From: Membranipora membranacea
Taxonomy: Eukaryota; Bryozoa; Gymnolaemata; Cheilostomatida; Membraniporidae
Length of the DNA stretch: 64,000 nucleotides
Direction of reading: 5' to 3'
Assembly: GCA_914767715.1 (NCBI GenBank)
Contig: OU612071.1
Location: 18,534,948 to 18,598,947 of the forward strand
The number at the start of each line of letters is the position of its first letter. The first letter of the stretch is position 1. Below are positions 23,501 to 32,864 of the stretch, one piece after another. Both the position numbers and the translations under genes were made by a program. The notes below the pieces were generated by a model. It was not told the origin of the DNA. It made no database searches and saw nothing but the letters and a program-made list of their open reading frames with translations.

Positions 23501-25491
23501 CTACTGCACAACGAATAAATCCCATACCTCCGCTTATCATCACAGCCTGCTTAGCAAACTTACATAAAAATATCACCTGCAAAATAAAATAGTCTTTATT
23601 ACTGGTAGGACTCCGTGCGGTACCTAAACTCGGACTGATAGGGTGGGTTTATGGCTTCATCAGAAATTTGTGTGAAAATGTAAGTAGAGAAAGCTCAATT
23701 TGACAAACATACAATAATCAGATCAGGTAGAATCGTTGTTGCTTTCAGTCCAAAATGAGACGATAAACGGTTCTGGGGATGAAGACGAAACTAGATACTC
23801 ATAGATAATTACCTGTAGTGCTATACATGCTCCTTTGACCAAAGCATATGCTATCACAAGGTCGTAATGCTGACGTACATCCTGTAAACTACTGCTGACG
23901 TTCTTCGGCATATTCTTCCATTCAGCATCCTCCAATATTGATAGGCAGTTGATGGCACTTGGAGCCTCAAACACCACGTCCAGTAAGATAGCGCAGAACC
24001 CAAATAAAGTGAGAGGGGCGTAGTTGACCAAGCCTTGAAGGAAAGTGTTTCTAGTTGTGTTTGTAACGTGAGGGATAACTTCCACTGTGATTTTCTTGGT
24101 CACGTGGCGTATCAATGGCTGCTCATCTGAAAACAGGAGATAAAAAAAAAATTAACGACTTTCATTTATTTATCATCCTTTGCTAGCAATAGCTACTCTG
24201 ACATTATAGCGCTGTGTTCAAATGATCTATATTATGCCTATGAGCAATAGAGCGCAACAAAGTCATCGGTATTATGTGCCTTTTGTGTTATTGCTGTAAT
24301 TTGATCACTCGTAAAAATCATTACCCCAATGACTCGACCTTGCGTTGAATAACATAGAAACACTGGTAAAGTGAAGGTCAATAATAAAGTGCTGACTAAG
24401 TGTGTAACCTGGATTAGTTTTGGTATTTGAGCACAGAGATAATACTTTTACATATCATATCCTCCAAAGATGTTGACTTATGACGCATGCTTTGTCAAGC
24501 TCAGAGGAGTGTTCAGAGTTCCGACTCCTGTAGCTTCCGGGTAATGTTCAAAAACATTGATGCACAAAACCAAAAACTTACACTTATCGTCTAAGTTTGG
24601 GTCCCCCCCCATACTTCCCCCCCCCGCCCGACGGCCCGAGTGTAGATCTTACCTGAAGAGTTGTCCTCCTCATCATGATCCTCATCCGCATGGTTTGGAG
24701 GTGTTACTGTTGTTGAGCAAATCATATCTACAAATCATATATTCAAAATCACACCGAATAAATTGCATCGCATCTTTTGCATAATATCATCACAGTTATC
24801 ACATAATCTCATTGCGTCAAAATGTATAATGATTCTGAACATTCATTTAACTGCAAAATACAGCAGCCCAACGTCTTGTAACGGTTGTTGCTGCCTTGTA
24901 ATGTTTTGGCAGCTTGCTATACACCCTAGAAGTCAATTCATGCCTCCCACTTTTAGGATGCCTTCTCGTAAGAGGATTTTAGGGCATTATGGAGTGGGGC
25001 CCATTTTAAGGCCAGCCTGACTTCCTATAGTAGACATTGATATTGACATTGACACGCTCATCGAAATGCAAATTAATCCCTCAATTTGCATTCTAATCAT
25101 CAAATCAGGGCCCATCTTTTAAGTTATTGATTTCTCGAGCTATGTGTCATACACAGTGACAGAGAAGAGAAATGCTGGGACCTGGCCCTTGGTGTTGCGG
25201 AGCCCGTACTAGACTATACTTAGAATACGCGTACACTTATTATTGTCCCACTTGTTGATCGAGTTTCTATGGTTAGTGAAGCTACTTACTAGCAATGAAG
25301 ACGGTCAGCATGACAAATATTGCTGCCGATATGACTATGATGAGGAAGATTTGCACTGTGGTACTTGAGATCACTTCTATATCTCCGTCGTTGAGCCATT
25401 CTGTGAGTATCACAGTGAGGCAGCAGGTTAGCGCTGCCAGCAGTAACAGCATGGTACACAGAGCACCCTTACCCATCTCACAGGTTACCAT
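20512..25491 (-). CDS. Otopetrin-family proton channel, copy A
   Basis: Otopetrins are plasma-membrane proton-selective channels with about twelve membrane segments. Exons in gene order: 25491-25290, 24727-24653, 24126-23813, 23576-23442, 23015-22811, 22562-22484, 22200-21942 and 21105-20512. The model gives 620 codons plus stop, normal for the family. The start lies in a strong CACCATGG context. Segments 1-2 are in exon 1; exon 2 is an acidic linker (HADEDHDEEDNSSG). Exons 3-4 carry segments ending in FVRET, and exon 5 has YFYAFEIEFCLASIGLLLSL, equivalent to the family's IEYSLI-type segment. The last exon ends with LFPVALFYRFHTVHTLLEVYVG, matching the otopetrin final helix with its conserved FYR-H. 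Several NxS/T sites lie in predicted loops (NTT, NVS, NVT). Its twin is at 36276-43069. Confidence 0.88.
21108..21371. repeat. 20-bp AATAAATACC/AATAAATATC tandem array
   Basis: About 13 units of alternating AATAAATACCAATAAATATC with ACC/AGC variants. The array abuts the acceptor of otopetrin A exon 8, whose exon edge is 21105. The right-arm equivalent (42440-42487) holds only two to three half-units, so the array expanded after the duplication. An open frame through it is not coding. Confidence 0.9.
21715..21905. mobile_element. Fold-back element family H, left-arm copy
   Basis: The stem pairs include AAGTCTAAGTGCTCAG with CTGAGCACTTAGACT and GACATTATCAACCATTCA with TGAATGGTTGATAATGT, and outer GAGTTTGGGATCT with a degenerate partner. 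A diverged relative sits at the equivalent place in otopetrin B (41935-42100), and another at 62955-63095. Confidence 0.75.
22595..22760. repeat. CTAGGCCGTATTCTAGGCC fold-back, left-arm copy
   Basis: The inverted pair TTTCTAGGCCGTATTCTAGG and CCTAGAATACGGCCTAG flanks a short core in the otopetrin A intron between exons 5 and 6. The same element, partly deleted in one arm, is at 40865-41030, so it predates the duplication. Confidence 0.75.
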
Positions 25492-25519
25492 GGTGACGAC
25501 GCTGATCTCTAACAGCTAT

Positions 25520-25705
25520 TACTCCTTTAAATCGCTGTGTTTTGTTGGCTTTCTTTGTGAGTTTTTGTTTGCGATTAGTCCTTCAAATTGCTGTGTGCAA
25601 TAGCTCTTTTATGTTGCTGTGTGCAATTGGTCCTTTAAATCGCTGTGTACAAGTGTTCCTTTAAATCTCTATGTGCAATTGGTATTTTGAATCGCAGTCT
25701 TTTGT
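25520..25705 (-). repeat. Promoter-proximal minisatellite of otopetrin A
   Basis: On the gene strand, units of about 26-30 bp based on TTGCACACAGCGATTTAAAG lie 30-215 bp upstream of the ATG. Some units are degenerate. The equivalent array before otopetrin B is 36066-36250. The segment is likely 5' UTR or core promoter. Confidence 0.8.
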
Positions 25706-26591
25706 TGCTCAGGTTAATTTCTCCGCCAGATTCCCCTTTTTTGGTGAACTTGAATCTCACTCATAATGGTGACAATATCGAGCTGAAAGTATTTAAGTAG
25801 ACTGCTGTTTTTGATCAAGATGTGCATTTGTTGAACCCGCTGCCAAAATACTCAGTAATACATTACAGAGTATAAGCTAGTCACGACGAGGAAGTAATGT
25901 TTGAGGAATGATTATCAAACCTGCTGCTAAGCAAACAAACGCCACATGCAAATTTTAGAAAAATATCTTCTTACATTGTAACATGGCAAGCTCAACACAA
26001 AAAATGAATTTGATCATCCACAAGACGCTGGGTTAAGTTTATGAGGAAGTAAGTGTGAGAGGCGTATTGTGATAGAGAGTAATTCATCTGAATCAATCAC
26101 TATCGAGAGATAAAATTGACAAGTCAGGTCAAAGATCATGAATTACGGACAATGATGCAAGACTGGATAGATAAATATTTATATAATTGTTATATTATAT
26201 ACTCTATTATTGCCTTTCAAAGTCAATGACAAATAAGACCATGCATAAATAAATAAAAACAAAGCAGTCAGGTGTATTTATGGAAAATATTGTTGTCTAA
26301 AAATGGTATATTATTTATTGAAGGGTGATCTTGGGCTTCCAAAAATTGCATGGATTATCATTTAAGCTTACTGCTAGAAATTGATTTGTTGGTACAGATG
26401 TCGCATCTACAGCAGCAAACAGGAGAATTTTCTATACCAACATCAAACACAATAACAACATCCAATATCTTAGCCAGCATCATCATCAGTACACTCAAAC
26501 TCGACTCGAGGACACGCTAGTAACAGACAGGACATTTAACCCATTGGGGACGGGCAACTGAATTAATAAAGTGCTAATTTTAATATCTGTA

Positions 26592-26652
26592 CCCACTCTT
26601 GCGGTCGATCAACCCACTCTTGGGGCCGATCAACCCACTCTTGGGGCCGATG
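26592..26652 (+). repeat. 21-bp tandem, three units
   Basis: Units ACCCACTCTTGGGGCCGATCA; the first has GCGGTC in place of GGGGCC. Confidence 0.85.
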
Positions 26653-26724
26653 TGTTTTTGTGTTTCTCTTGTTTTTTTTTGCTGATGTGCGTCAGCAGTT
26701 TTTTAATGTGTCTGGAACCATGCT

Positions 26725-26823
26725 ATATAAGAGCATGGTTCACCAATGGAAAAGCATGATCTGTTTGGCGATCCTCTGGTCGACAGGCAGCTCCTCTTTG
26801 TTTGCAACTTCATTTGGAGACAG
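26725..26823 (+). promoter_or_regulatory. TATA-like box with possible signal-peptide exon
   Basis: GCTATATAAGAGC at about 26724-26736 is followed by an ATG at 26755. From it reads MICLAILWSTGSSSLF and on to a GTCAGT donor-like site near 26823: a short hydrophobic N-terminus like a secretory signal. The ATG is only about 28 bp past the TATA box, so transcription would start almost at the ATG. That weakens the coding reading. No downstream partner exon was found. Confidence 0.25.
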
Positions 26824-27703
26824 GTCAGTTTTTTAAACAGTTTTTATCAAAATACTTTCATTTACATTAGTGATATTTATAGGGAAATAGAACTTGCCTT
26901 ATTATTTGATAATGGCACAGCATAACACTTGGTTGGATTATTTGTATCATCAATTAATTTAGTTAAATGAATTAAATTGAGCATGCATGGCATCAACAAC
27001 TAGAAAGAAAAACTTGTTGAAATCAGACATGCGTTTGATTTTAAACTTGAAAGAATTAAAAGACATGCTCTTAAGTCAAGTGTTTATTTTTTAAATCAAA
27101 TGAGATCACATCTAAATAAGTCAGTGTCACATAGTGAGAATCATCATGCCGAGCTCATGAGCACAGATCTCAGTAGCGGAGAGTTAATATGGTGACTCCA
27201 TAACCAGGAATCCCACACAAATGGTTGAGTTAGATGCGGCGCATTAATTCTCATGCATATAACGTTACAACTTCATTTATACCCAGAAAATTAAAATAAA
27301 ACGTATCTTATATATGCAAAACAGTCACAATTTGGTAAGTATCTCCTGACCTGTCAGAAATATGATTTAAAGGTAAACAGGTCAGACAGTGTGTTTAAAA
27401 TTATAGCATTGTATAACATGAAATCAGAGACCATGTGATATTATAGTTAATATTTAAAATCCTATAAAAAGCACCAGGCAGCATTGTCAGACTACATAAC
27501 CATAAGGAAACTCAATATCAAATGTCAATTTCAACTATAAAGTGGTGGATCATCACACATGACAAGGGGAGATACTTTATGATCCTGTTAACATCATATA
27601 TACATACTTTTCTTTTACCTAGGAAAAACAGAAACGGCGTAGTCTACTGTTCATGAATATCGCAGAAAAAATGGTGTTTTAACTGCATTAGGTTTCAAGG
27701 GCC

Positions 27704-28018
27704 TCATGATTCAGGCGTAATGTTTTGACAGAGGGGACAATGCAGACTACAACAGATATTCCACTTTCTAGGGTTTTTACTACTTGCATCGTGCACTGAA
27801 TGCTGTAAGCTGTCTATTTTAGAAGAGTTGCTGACTTTGAACAGGTCGGGTGAAATGAATTCTTCATTGGTAGTCAGCTTCTTGTGTCTAATAGGAGCGG
27901 TAAGGAGTAATTTGAAGGTCAGTAGCTCAGAGATAAAGGGTGACGTGTGAGCAGTTACTAACTTCAAAACAGTATTACTGAATACGTTGTCGATTAACAG
28001 GGCTGCCAATTTATCCAT
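27704..28018 (-). pseudogene. Unrecognised 104-codon frame, broken in the other arm
   Basis: A frame beginning MDKLAALLIDNVFSNTV and containing LLTAPIRHKKLTTNEEFI. The homologous right-arm segment (about 32400-32640, plus strand) still reads TAPVRHKKLTTEEEFI but then meets stops and shifts. No family is recognised. It may be a decaying gene fragment, or a non-coding homologous block that is open by chance on the left. Confidence 0.3.
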
Positions 28019-28674
28019 GCTCAGTGCACTTTCCGAAAGTGTAGATAAATTGTTGCTTTCTCAATGATAATTACAAAATATGTCTGTCCGTTTGAATGGC
28101 TGTCTAATAAATTGGAAATGCAAAATCTGGGAAACACTGGAGTGCAACTTCAGCCGCTTATGTTTTATATGCCGGGAGACCATTTTTTCCAGCTGTATAT
28201 ACCATTAGCCGATTTGTGAAAAACGATGGTCGTTGGTGGTTGGGGAAAAAGGAGTGACTGCTAATTTAAAATTAAATGACATTGAATGCTGGTGGATTTT
28301 AAAATAAAATACATGTAAATTTAGTTTTTATTTAATAATGGTTTGCCAGTGCTATGGTCAGAAAACTTGCAACGAACGATCTCATAAAGATGAAAGTTAG
28401 ATCAGTTTTTATTTATGGTTAGTCAGAATGAAAACAACCGGTAAAGCAAAATACTAGTTTTAGCTCAAACTGAAAATTAAGTGCAGCTCAAACCGAAAAG
28501 TAGATAGTTAGATAGGGGTCCCAGCAATGGGCCATGTAAGGCCAATAACCCTAACACGTACGCTGTGTTTCATAGGGTGGCAATGGTGGATTGGAATGTG
28601 CTGTGGGATGAGAGAACACAACTCCGAGTAGTGAATAGCGGGCTATCTGATTAGCGCCATCGACCCATTCTTTT

Positions 28675-28800
28675 TTGGGGATGGTGAGATGGCGCAATCG
28701 GTTGGCGCGCTTGCTATTCACTGCCAGGCGATTAGTGCCGCAGGAGTTGTGGGTTCGAGCCCCACTGGGGGAGCTTTCATTGTTGATTGTTCCAGCCCCC
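28675..28800 (+). mobile_element. tRNA-derived SINE
   Basis: It has a pol III A box (TGGCGCAATCGGTTGG at about 28691) and B box (GGGTTCGAGCCCC at about 28753). The spacing is close to that of a tRNA with a long variable part, but the whole does not fold as a clean tRNA. A pyrimidine-rich tail follows. Absent from the equivalent place in the right arm, so it was probably inserted after the duplication. Confidence 0.7.
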
Positions 28801-28847
28801 AGCACCCTCGGGTGTATACCTCTCCTTTTTCTTCTCTGATATTGCAG

Positions 28848-28910
28848 GCTTATAGTGATAGTCAGGATTACTCGGAGGATGAAGGAGAGCAAAGGCTTAA
28901 AACAGAACAG
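28848..28910 (+). CDS. 63-nt exon of an unrecognised gene, left arm
   Basis: An exon bounded by TTGCAG and GTAAAT encodes AYSDSQDYSEDEGEQRLKTEQ, an acidic 21-residue stretch in phase 0 at both ends. The right arm has the same exon on the opposite strand (32116-32054) with preserved splice sites and frame: AYGASQDYWESEGEQRLKTEQ. A possible 3' continuation is 29053-29094 (DAVECLIANRHTK then stop), which also begins in phase. No 5' exon was found. The left copy has a SINE immediately upstream. Confidence 0.4.
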
Positions 28911-29339
28911 GTAAATTGTTTGTCCATGATATAGTTTGTCTAGTCTATCGTACCGTATAGTATCGTGTCAGATTTGAGTGAAAAATATGTTTCCAAACCG
29001 ATTCCTACTCCTGATATCGGGGATCAACTTTTAAACACTATTCAAATTTCAGGATGCTGTTGAGTGTCTGATAGCCAACAGGCATACAAAGTAATTTTAA
29101 CCAGAGAGTCGGATGGCATCTCTTAGGTGTCAGATGGAGCAGAGTTGAACGGAGCGTTCTAACAAGGATGTGTGATGTCATCAAGACGACACGCTGCTGG
29201 GATTTGAGCTCGTGAGTAATTTGTTGACAAGGAAATTGTCCATAATCAAGGCTGCTAATGTCTTGGAAAGCTTTTTCTGAAAAATATTCTGAATTTTAAA
29301 CAGTTTTATTTTTAATTATAAGATACCTAAGATCTCACC

Positions 29340-29745
29340 CTGGCCCGATCCAAACTCCCAAAAGGTAACGTTGGTGAACACGGCCATGCCATTGCCCAAC
29401 AAGTACCTCTCCTGTCGCTTGTTGCTGGAAGCTACTTAAATAGACAGACAGTTGAGCGATTCAAACTTCAAAAGTTCTGATGTTTCCCATTCCAGGCGGC
29501 GAGGCGGTAAAAGAGAAATATCTTCATATTGGTTTCGCTGTACCTATTATTGAATATGATGTCTCAAGCTTACCTGCCGGCTCGGCTCTAGTTGTAAGAC
29601 AGTGAATGCTGAGAAACCTTGTAGTTTCACTGAACCTGGTACTGCATCAGCTTTAACTGATCATGAAGGTCAAGGACACCAAGATTTAGGAATGACGATC
29701 AGATGTAAGACAATTGCGAAGGTTAAATGTTAACTTTCTGATAAC
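29340..29745 (+). other. Coding-like fragments in the palindrome centre
   Basis: Two short frames without a clear start are seen. The first, about 29340-29480, includes LARSKLPKGNVGEHGHAIAQ and LLSLVAGSYLNRQTVERF before TGA. The second, about 29589-29745, includes NAEKPCSFTEPGTASALT and GQGHQDLGMTIRCKTIAKV before TAA. Their composition is protein-like, but no family is recognised and no right-arm match was seen. They may be exons of one gene or decayed pieces. Confidence 0.25.
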
Positions 29746-29749
29746 GCAT

Positions 29750-31006
29750 ATATATGTAGCTTCATGTTTTTTTACAGCCGTAAGCAGGTTTTTGTTAGAT
29801 TTGTTAAATGATGATGAATTCTTTACCGTTACATTTGAGATCTAAAGAGAAGTTCAGTTCATTCAAAACTTTACTTTTCAACCATATATTATCGACTTGA
29901 CCAACATCATTGATGATATTATTTCCCTTCTGTTTCTCTTTTTTTGTTATAAAAAAAAATTGTTTTCTGGCACTGAGTGCAAAACATTTCGAATGAGATG
30001 ACTTTTGATGCCAATAAAAAGTATATATGAATCATGATTAGTAATTCAGTAAAACCTTGAAGTTCTCTTTGACTGCACCTGCTGTAAAAGGTCCTAATAA
30101 TTATAATTTTTTTCTGACAATCTACTTTTAATGTATTTTTTTCTCTTGAGGGCTAATATTGTAAAACATTCTTTTAAAATAAAAATTATACCATAAAGTA
30201 TGAAAAAAATATTGTGGCATGTTTTTGTTAGTGATGTAAGACAATCAGTAGTTGCTCGACAATTTTTTTATGTATCCATTGATGATGAACAAAATAAAGT
30301 TTTAGATTTGCTTACAACAATCAAATTGATATCAAAATATGATAGATATTCATATTGATCAAAATACTACATGAAAGTTTTCTTCCATCGACCCCAGTTA
30401 GAATCTGTTGACTGACTGGCAAACCCAAGTAAAGGTAAAGAACCATCAGATTAACAAACTTTGAAATTTACGGCTAGCTAACATTTATACACCCTGTAAA
30501 TGAACTCCAACTCAAGCTAGTGCGAATTTATGCTAGCTAAAATAAAGTTATCCTAAATCTCACTAAACTCAACTCTAGCTAATATCTAGTCCTCGACTGA
30601 AACTCTAGTCACGATAGATTAGCTTGCTACAAGCTAATTATACTTTGTAGTGTAAAGTTTATATCACACCACAGACAAACAATAGAGGTTGTAACATGAA
30701 GTAATGAGAATCTGACCGTCACCGAACTTGAATGCAGATCTAAAATGGATGTTTGCAGTCCTTCCTGTACAGCAGGCAAAAATCTTTGTATATTCAAACA
30801 CAGGCCAATATTAATTTTCAAATTCATATCCAAATTTAGTCAGGAGTTATCTGAACTTTTTGTGAGAAGGGACAACTCCGAATATAGTATACATCATCAG
30901 ACGTTCGCTGATGTCATAATATTGTTGGACACAAGAATTACTCGGAAAGGTTACAGATTCAGTTCTCAGCAATAAAGCTCTCTAATTGACTTGAGCGGAG
31001 CCAGTA
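29750..31006. other. AT-rich palindrome centre without recognised gene
   Basis: AT-rich sequence with poly-A/T tracts, and a TAGCTAACATTTA / ATGCTAGCTAAA cluster at about 30470-30600. That cluster resembles a short dispersed repeat also seen near 10160, 20475, 43085, 50535, 53035 and 56230. No gene is supported. Confidence 0.5.
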
Positions 31007-31628
31007 TATAAAGGTCCAAAAGATCTCTTGGTAGGCCCATGAGCCAATCTATCATTATTATTAATATTTTTTATTATTATGTGTTTTTATTGAGGTTTTC
31101 AGGTATAAGTATGTTATAAACAAAGGAAAATAACAACTTATAATAATAAGTCACAAGTTTTGGCACGCAGAATAATGACACAAGCTCTCTATTCTCATTT
31201 TGTTCTACGCCTCTAAATTTATTATGTAACAGTTTAGTGAGAAGATGTTTTGAAAATATTAAACCTAACACTCCTACCATTATGTATGAGTGCTATGGGT
31301 ACTTATTACTATAAGTAATCAGACAGAAGTTAAGAGAACATGTCTGGGAAGACTAGCCTGGGCAAGCTTTCGGGTGTCCGGCTGGTCGGGCAGTAGGATG
31401 AGAAGTCACGATCTTAGCAGTGTTAGGCCCAAAATTATTATGAAATTAGAGATGCAAATTGGCTCCACGGTGCACTTATAAGCTCTAATGAGTCTGAATA
31501 GACATATGAACACACATGTAATGCAGCCAACAGTGTAAGATCATATTAAATATCTTTTGAAGATATTCCTTGCAACTTGTAATCCATTATTATATCCTCC
31601 ATACCCATAAGATCTCAGAGACAGTGGA
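31007..31628 (+). repeat. Interspersed repeat, copy 1
   Basis: A near-identical direct copy lies at 51238-52188; both start AAAGGTCCAAAAGATCTCTT and end AAGATCTC-GAGACAG. No protein domain was recognised in it. This copy lies in the spacer between the palindrome arms and lacks the 304-bp insert found in the second copy. Confidence 0.85.
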
Positions 31629-31899
31629 TGACACATTTCACCCCTGCCACCGAAAAACTTACCTTGTTACAGGATCACTTTTAATGCTTGTGAAAATAAT
31701 CAGCCAAATAGCAACATTGAGTAGGGTGAATTGTATTAGTAGTGGCTATGGCTTCCCTGGCCAGGGCCCGGGCCGTCGGGCGGGAGGCAAGAGTCTGGGG
31801 GGGGGGGGGGGGGGCTCAGACCACTATGGCTACGTAGTCTAAGTTTTGTCATTTTATATTCTGCGACCTTTTCTTAACTCTTAACAGCTCGGTACCTTA
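31629..31899. other. Spacer with G-run
   Basis: Contains a GC-rich block and a run of 16 G residues at about 31797-31814. The run could form a G-quadruplex and could cause assembly error. No gene. Confidence 0.5.
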
Positions 31900-32053
31900 T
31901 TTGGCAGCTTCAATTTACATAAGCATTTGATGTCCTAATATTGTTGATGGTTGTTGTGATTTAGGTTTAGAAACATGAGAAAGTCAACTAAAATCGGACA
32001 GCGTGGTATGATAATAATTATTCTAGACACAACTATCTGATAGAGTTACTTAC

Positions 32054-32116
32054 CTGTTCTGTTTTAAGCCTTTGCTCTCCTTCACTCTCCCAGTAATCTT
32101 GACTAGCACCATAAGC
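32054..32116 (-). CDS. 63-nt exon of an unrecognised gene, right arm
   Basis: Partner of 28848-28910, with TTGCAG acceptor and GTAAGT donor on the minus strand. It encodes AYGASQDYWESEGEQRLKTEQ. The last 30 nt are identical between the arms while flanking intron is strongly diverged, which suggests coding constraint. Nothing recognisable joins it on either side. Confidence 0.4.
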
Positions 32117-32864
32117 CTGCAAAATGAGAAAATAAAACATAATAATATACTCTCTGACTCCTTGGACTGAGCTGGGCTTCATTTTCTACCCTTCCAGATG
32201 TTTTGTTCTGTCCATCCATAAATGAAGGCTGATCAAACTTTCATCTTCATAATATGTTTCACTGCTTACTTTAAATACAAGTTTTCTGACCTTAGCACCA
32301 TCGGTAAACCATTATCAAATAACATACATAGCATAGATAAATTGGAGGTCCAATTAATTGGCAATGCATCCAGTAATATTGGCTGTGAAGTTATAAGCAG
32401 TTCAAGCTTTACCCCTTACCCCTACGCTACTCACCTTCAAAGTACCACTTACCGCTCCGGTTAGACATAAGAAGCTGACTACCGAGGAAGAATTCATTTT
32501 ACTCGACCATTCAAAGTCAGCAGCTCTTCTCAAATAGACAGCTTACAGTATTCAGTGCCCAATGAGAGTAGTAAAAACGTCCAGGGAGTGGAATTTTGTG
32601 TAGTTGACCCCCTTGTCAAACATTCCGCTTCAATCATGAGGCCCTTGAAACCTAATGCAGTTGAAACACCATTTTATCTGCGATATTCATGAAGAGTAGA
32701 CTACGCCGTTTCTGTTTATCCTAGGTAAAAGAAAAGAAAGTATACATGATGTTAACAGGATCATGAAGTATCTCCCCTTATCATGTGTGATAATCCCCCA
32801 CTTCATAGTTGATGATGACACTGGATATTGTGTTTCCTCAGGTTATGACAATCCTTGAGTAGTC

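Larger units (their letters stand above)
26193..27160. other. Left-arm-specific segment of about 1 kb
   Basis: Sequence on both sides (GATGCAAGACTGGATAGATA to the left, ACAAATGGTTGAGTTAGATG to the right) matches the right arm at about 35580-35665, but this interval has no counterpart there. It may be an insertion in the left arm or a deletion in the right. It holds a three-unit 21-bp tandem (26592-26652) and a TATA-like promoter (see 26725-26823). No inverted termini or target duplication were recognised. Confidence 0.55.
19560..29070. repeat. Left arm of large inverted duplication
   Basis: Inverted homologue of about 31900-43830. Matching landmarks in order outward to inward are: NPL last exon (19578-19717 and 43681-43820); otopetrin exons 8 to 1; the promoter minisatellite; a block around 27480-27720 matching 32640-32815 (with its tail at 35314-35345); a block around 27790-27960 matching about 32400-32590; and a 63-nt exon (28848-28910 and 32054-32116). 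Exons are highly similar while introns are recognisable but much diverged. The outer boundary lies within the intron just before the last NPL exon: homology fades about 10 bp beyond its acceptor. The inner boundary is soft. Confidence 0.88.

Noticed and set aside
28551-28892. 113-codon minus-strand frame overlapping the A- and B-box sequence
   Set aside because: It reads backwards through a tRNA-derived SINE; motifs such as SPSGARTHNSC are typical of translated SINE B-box sequence, not a gene.
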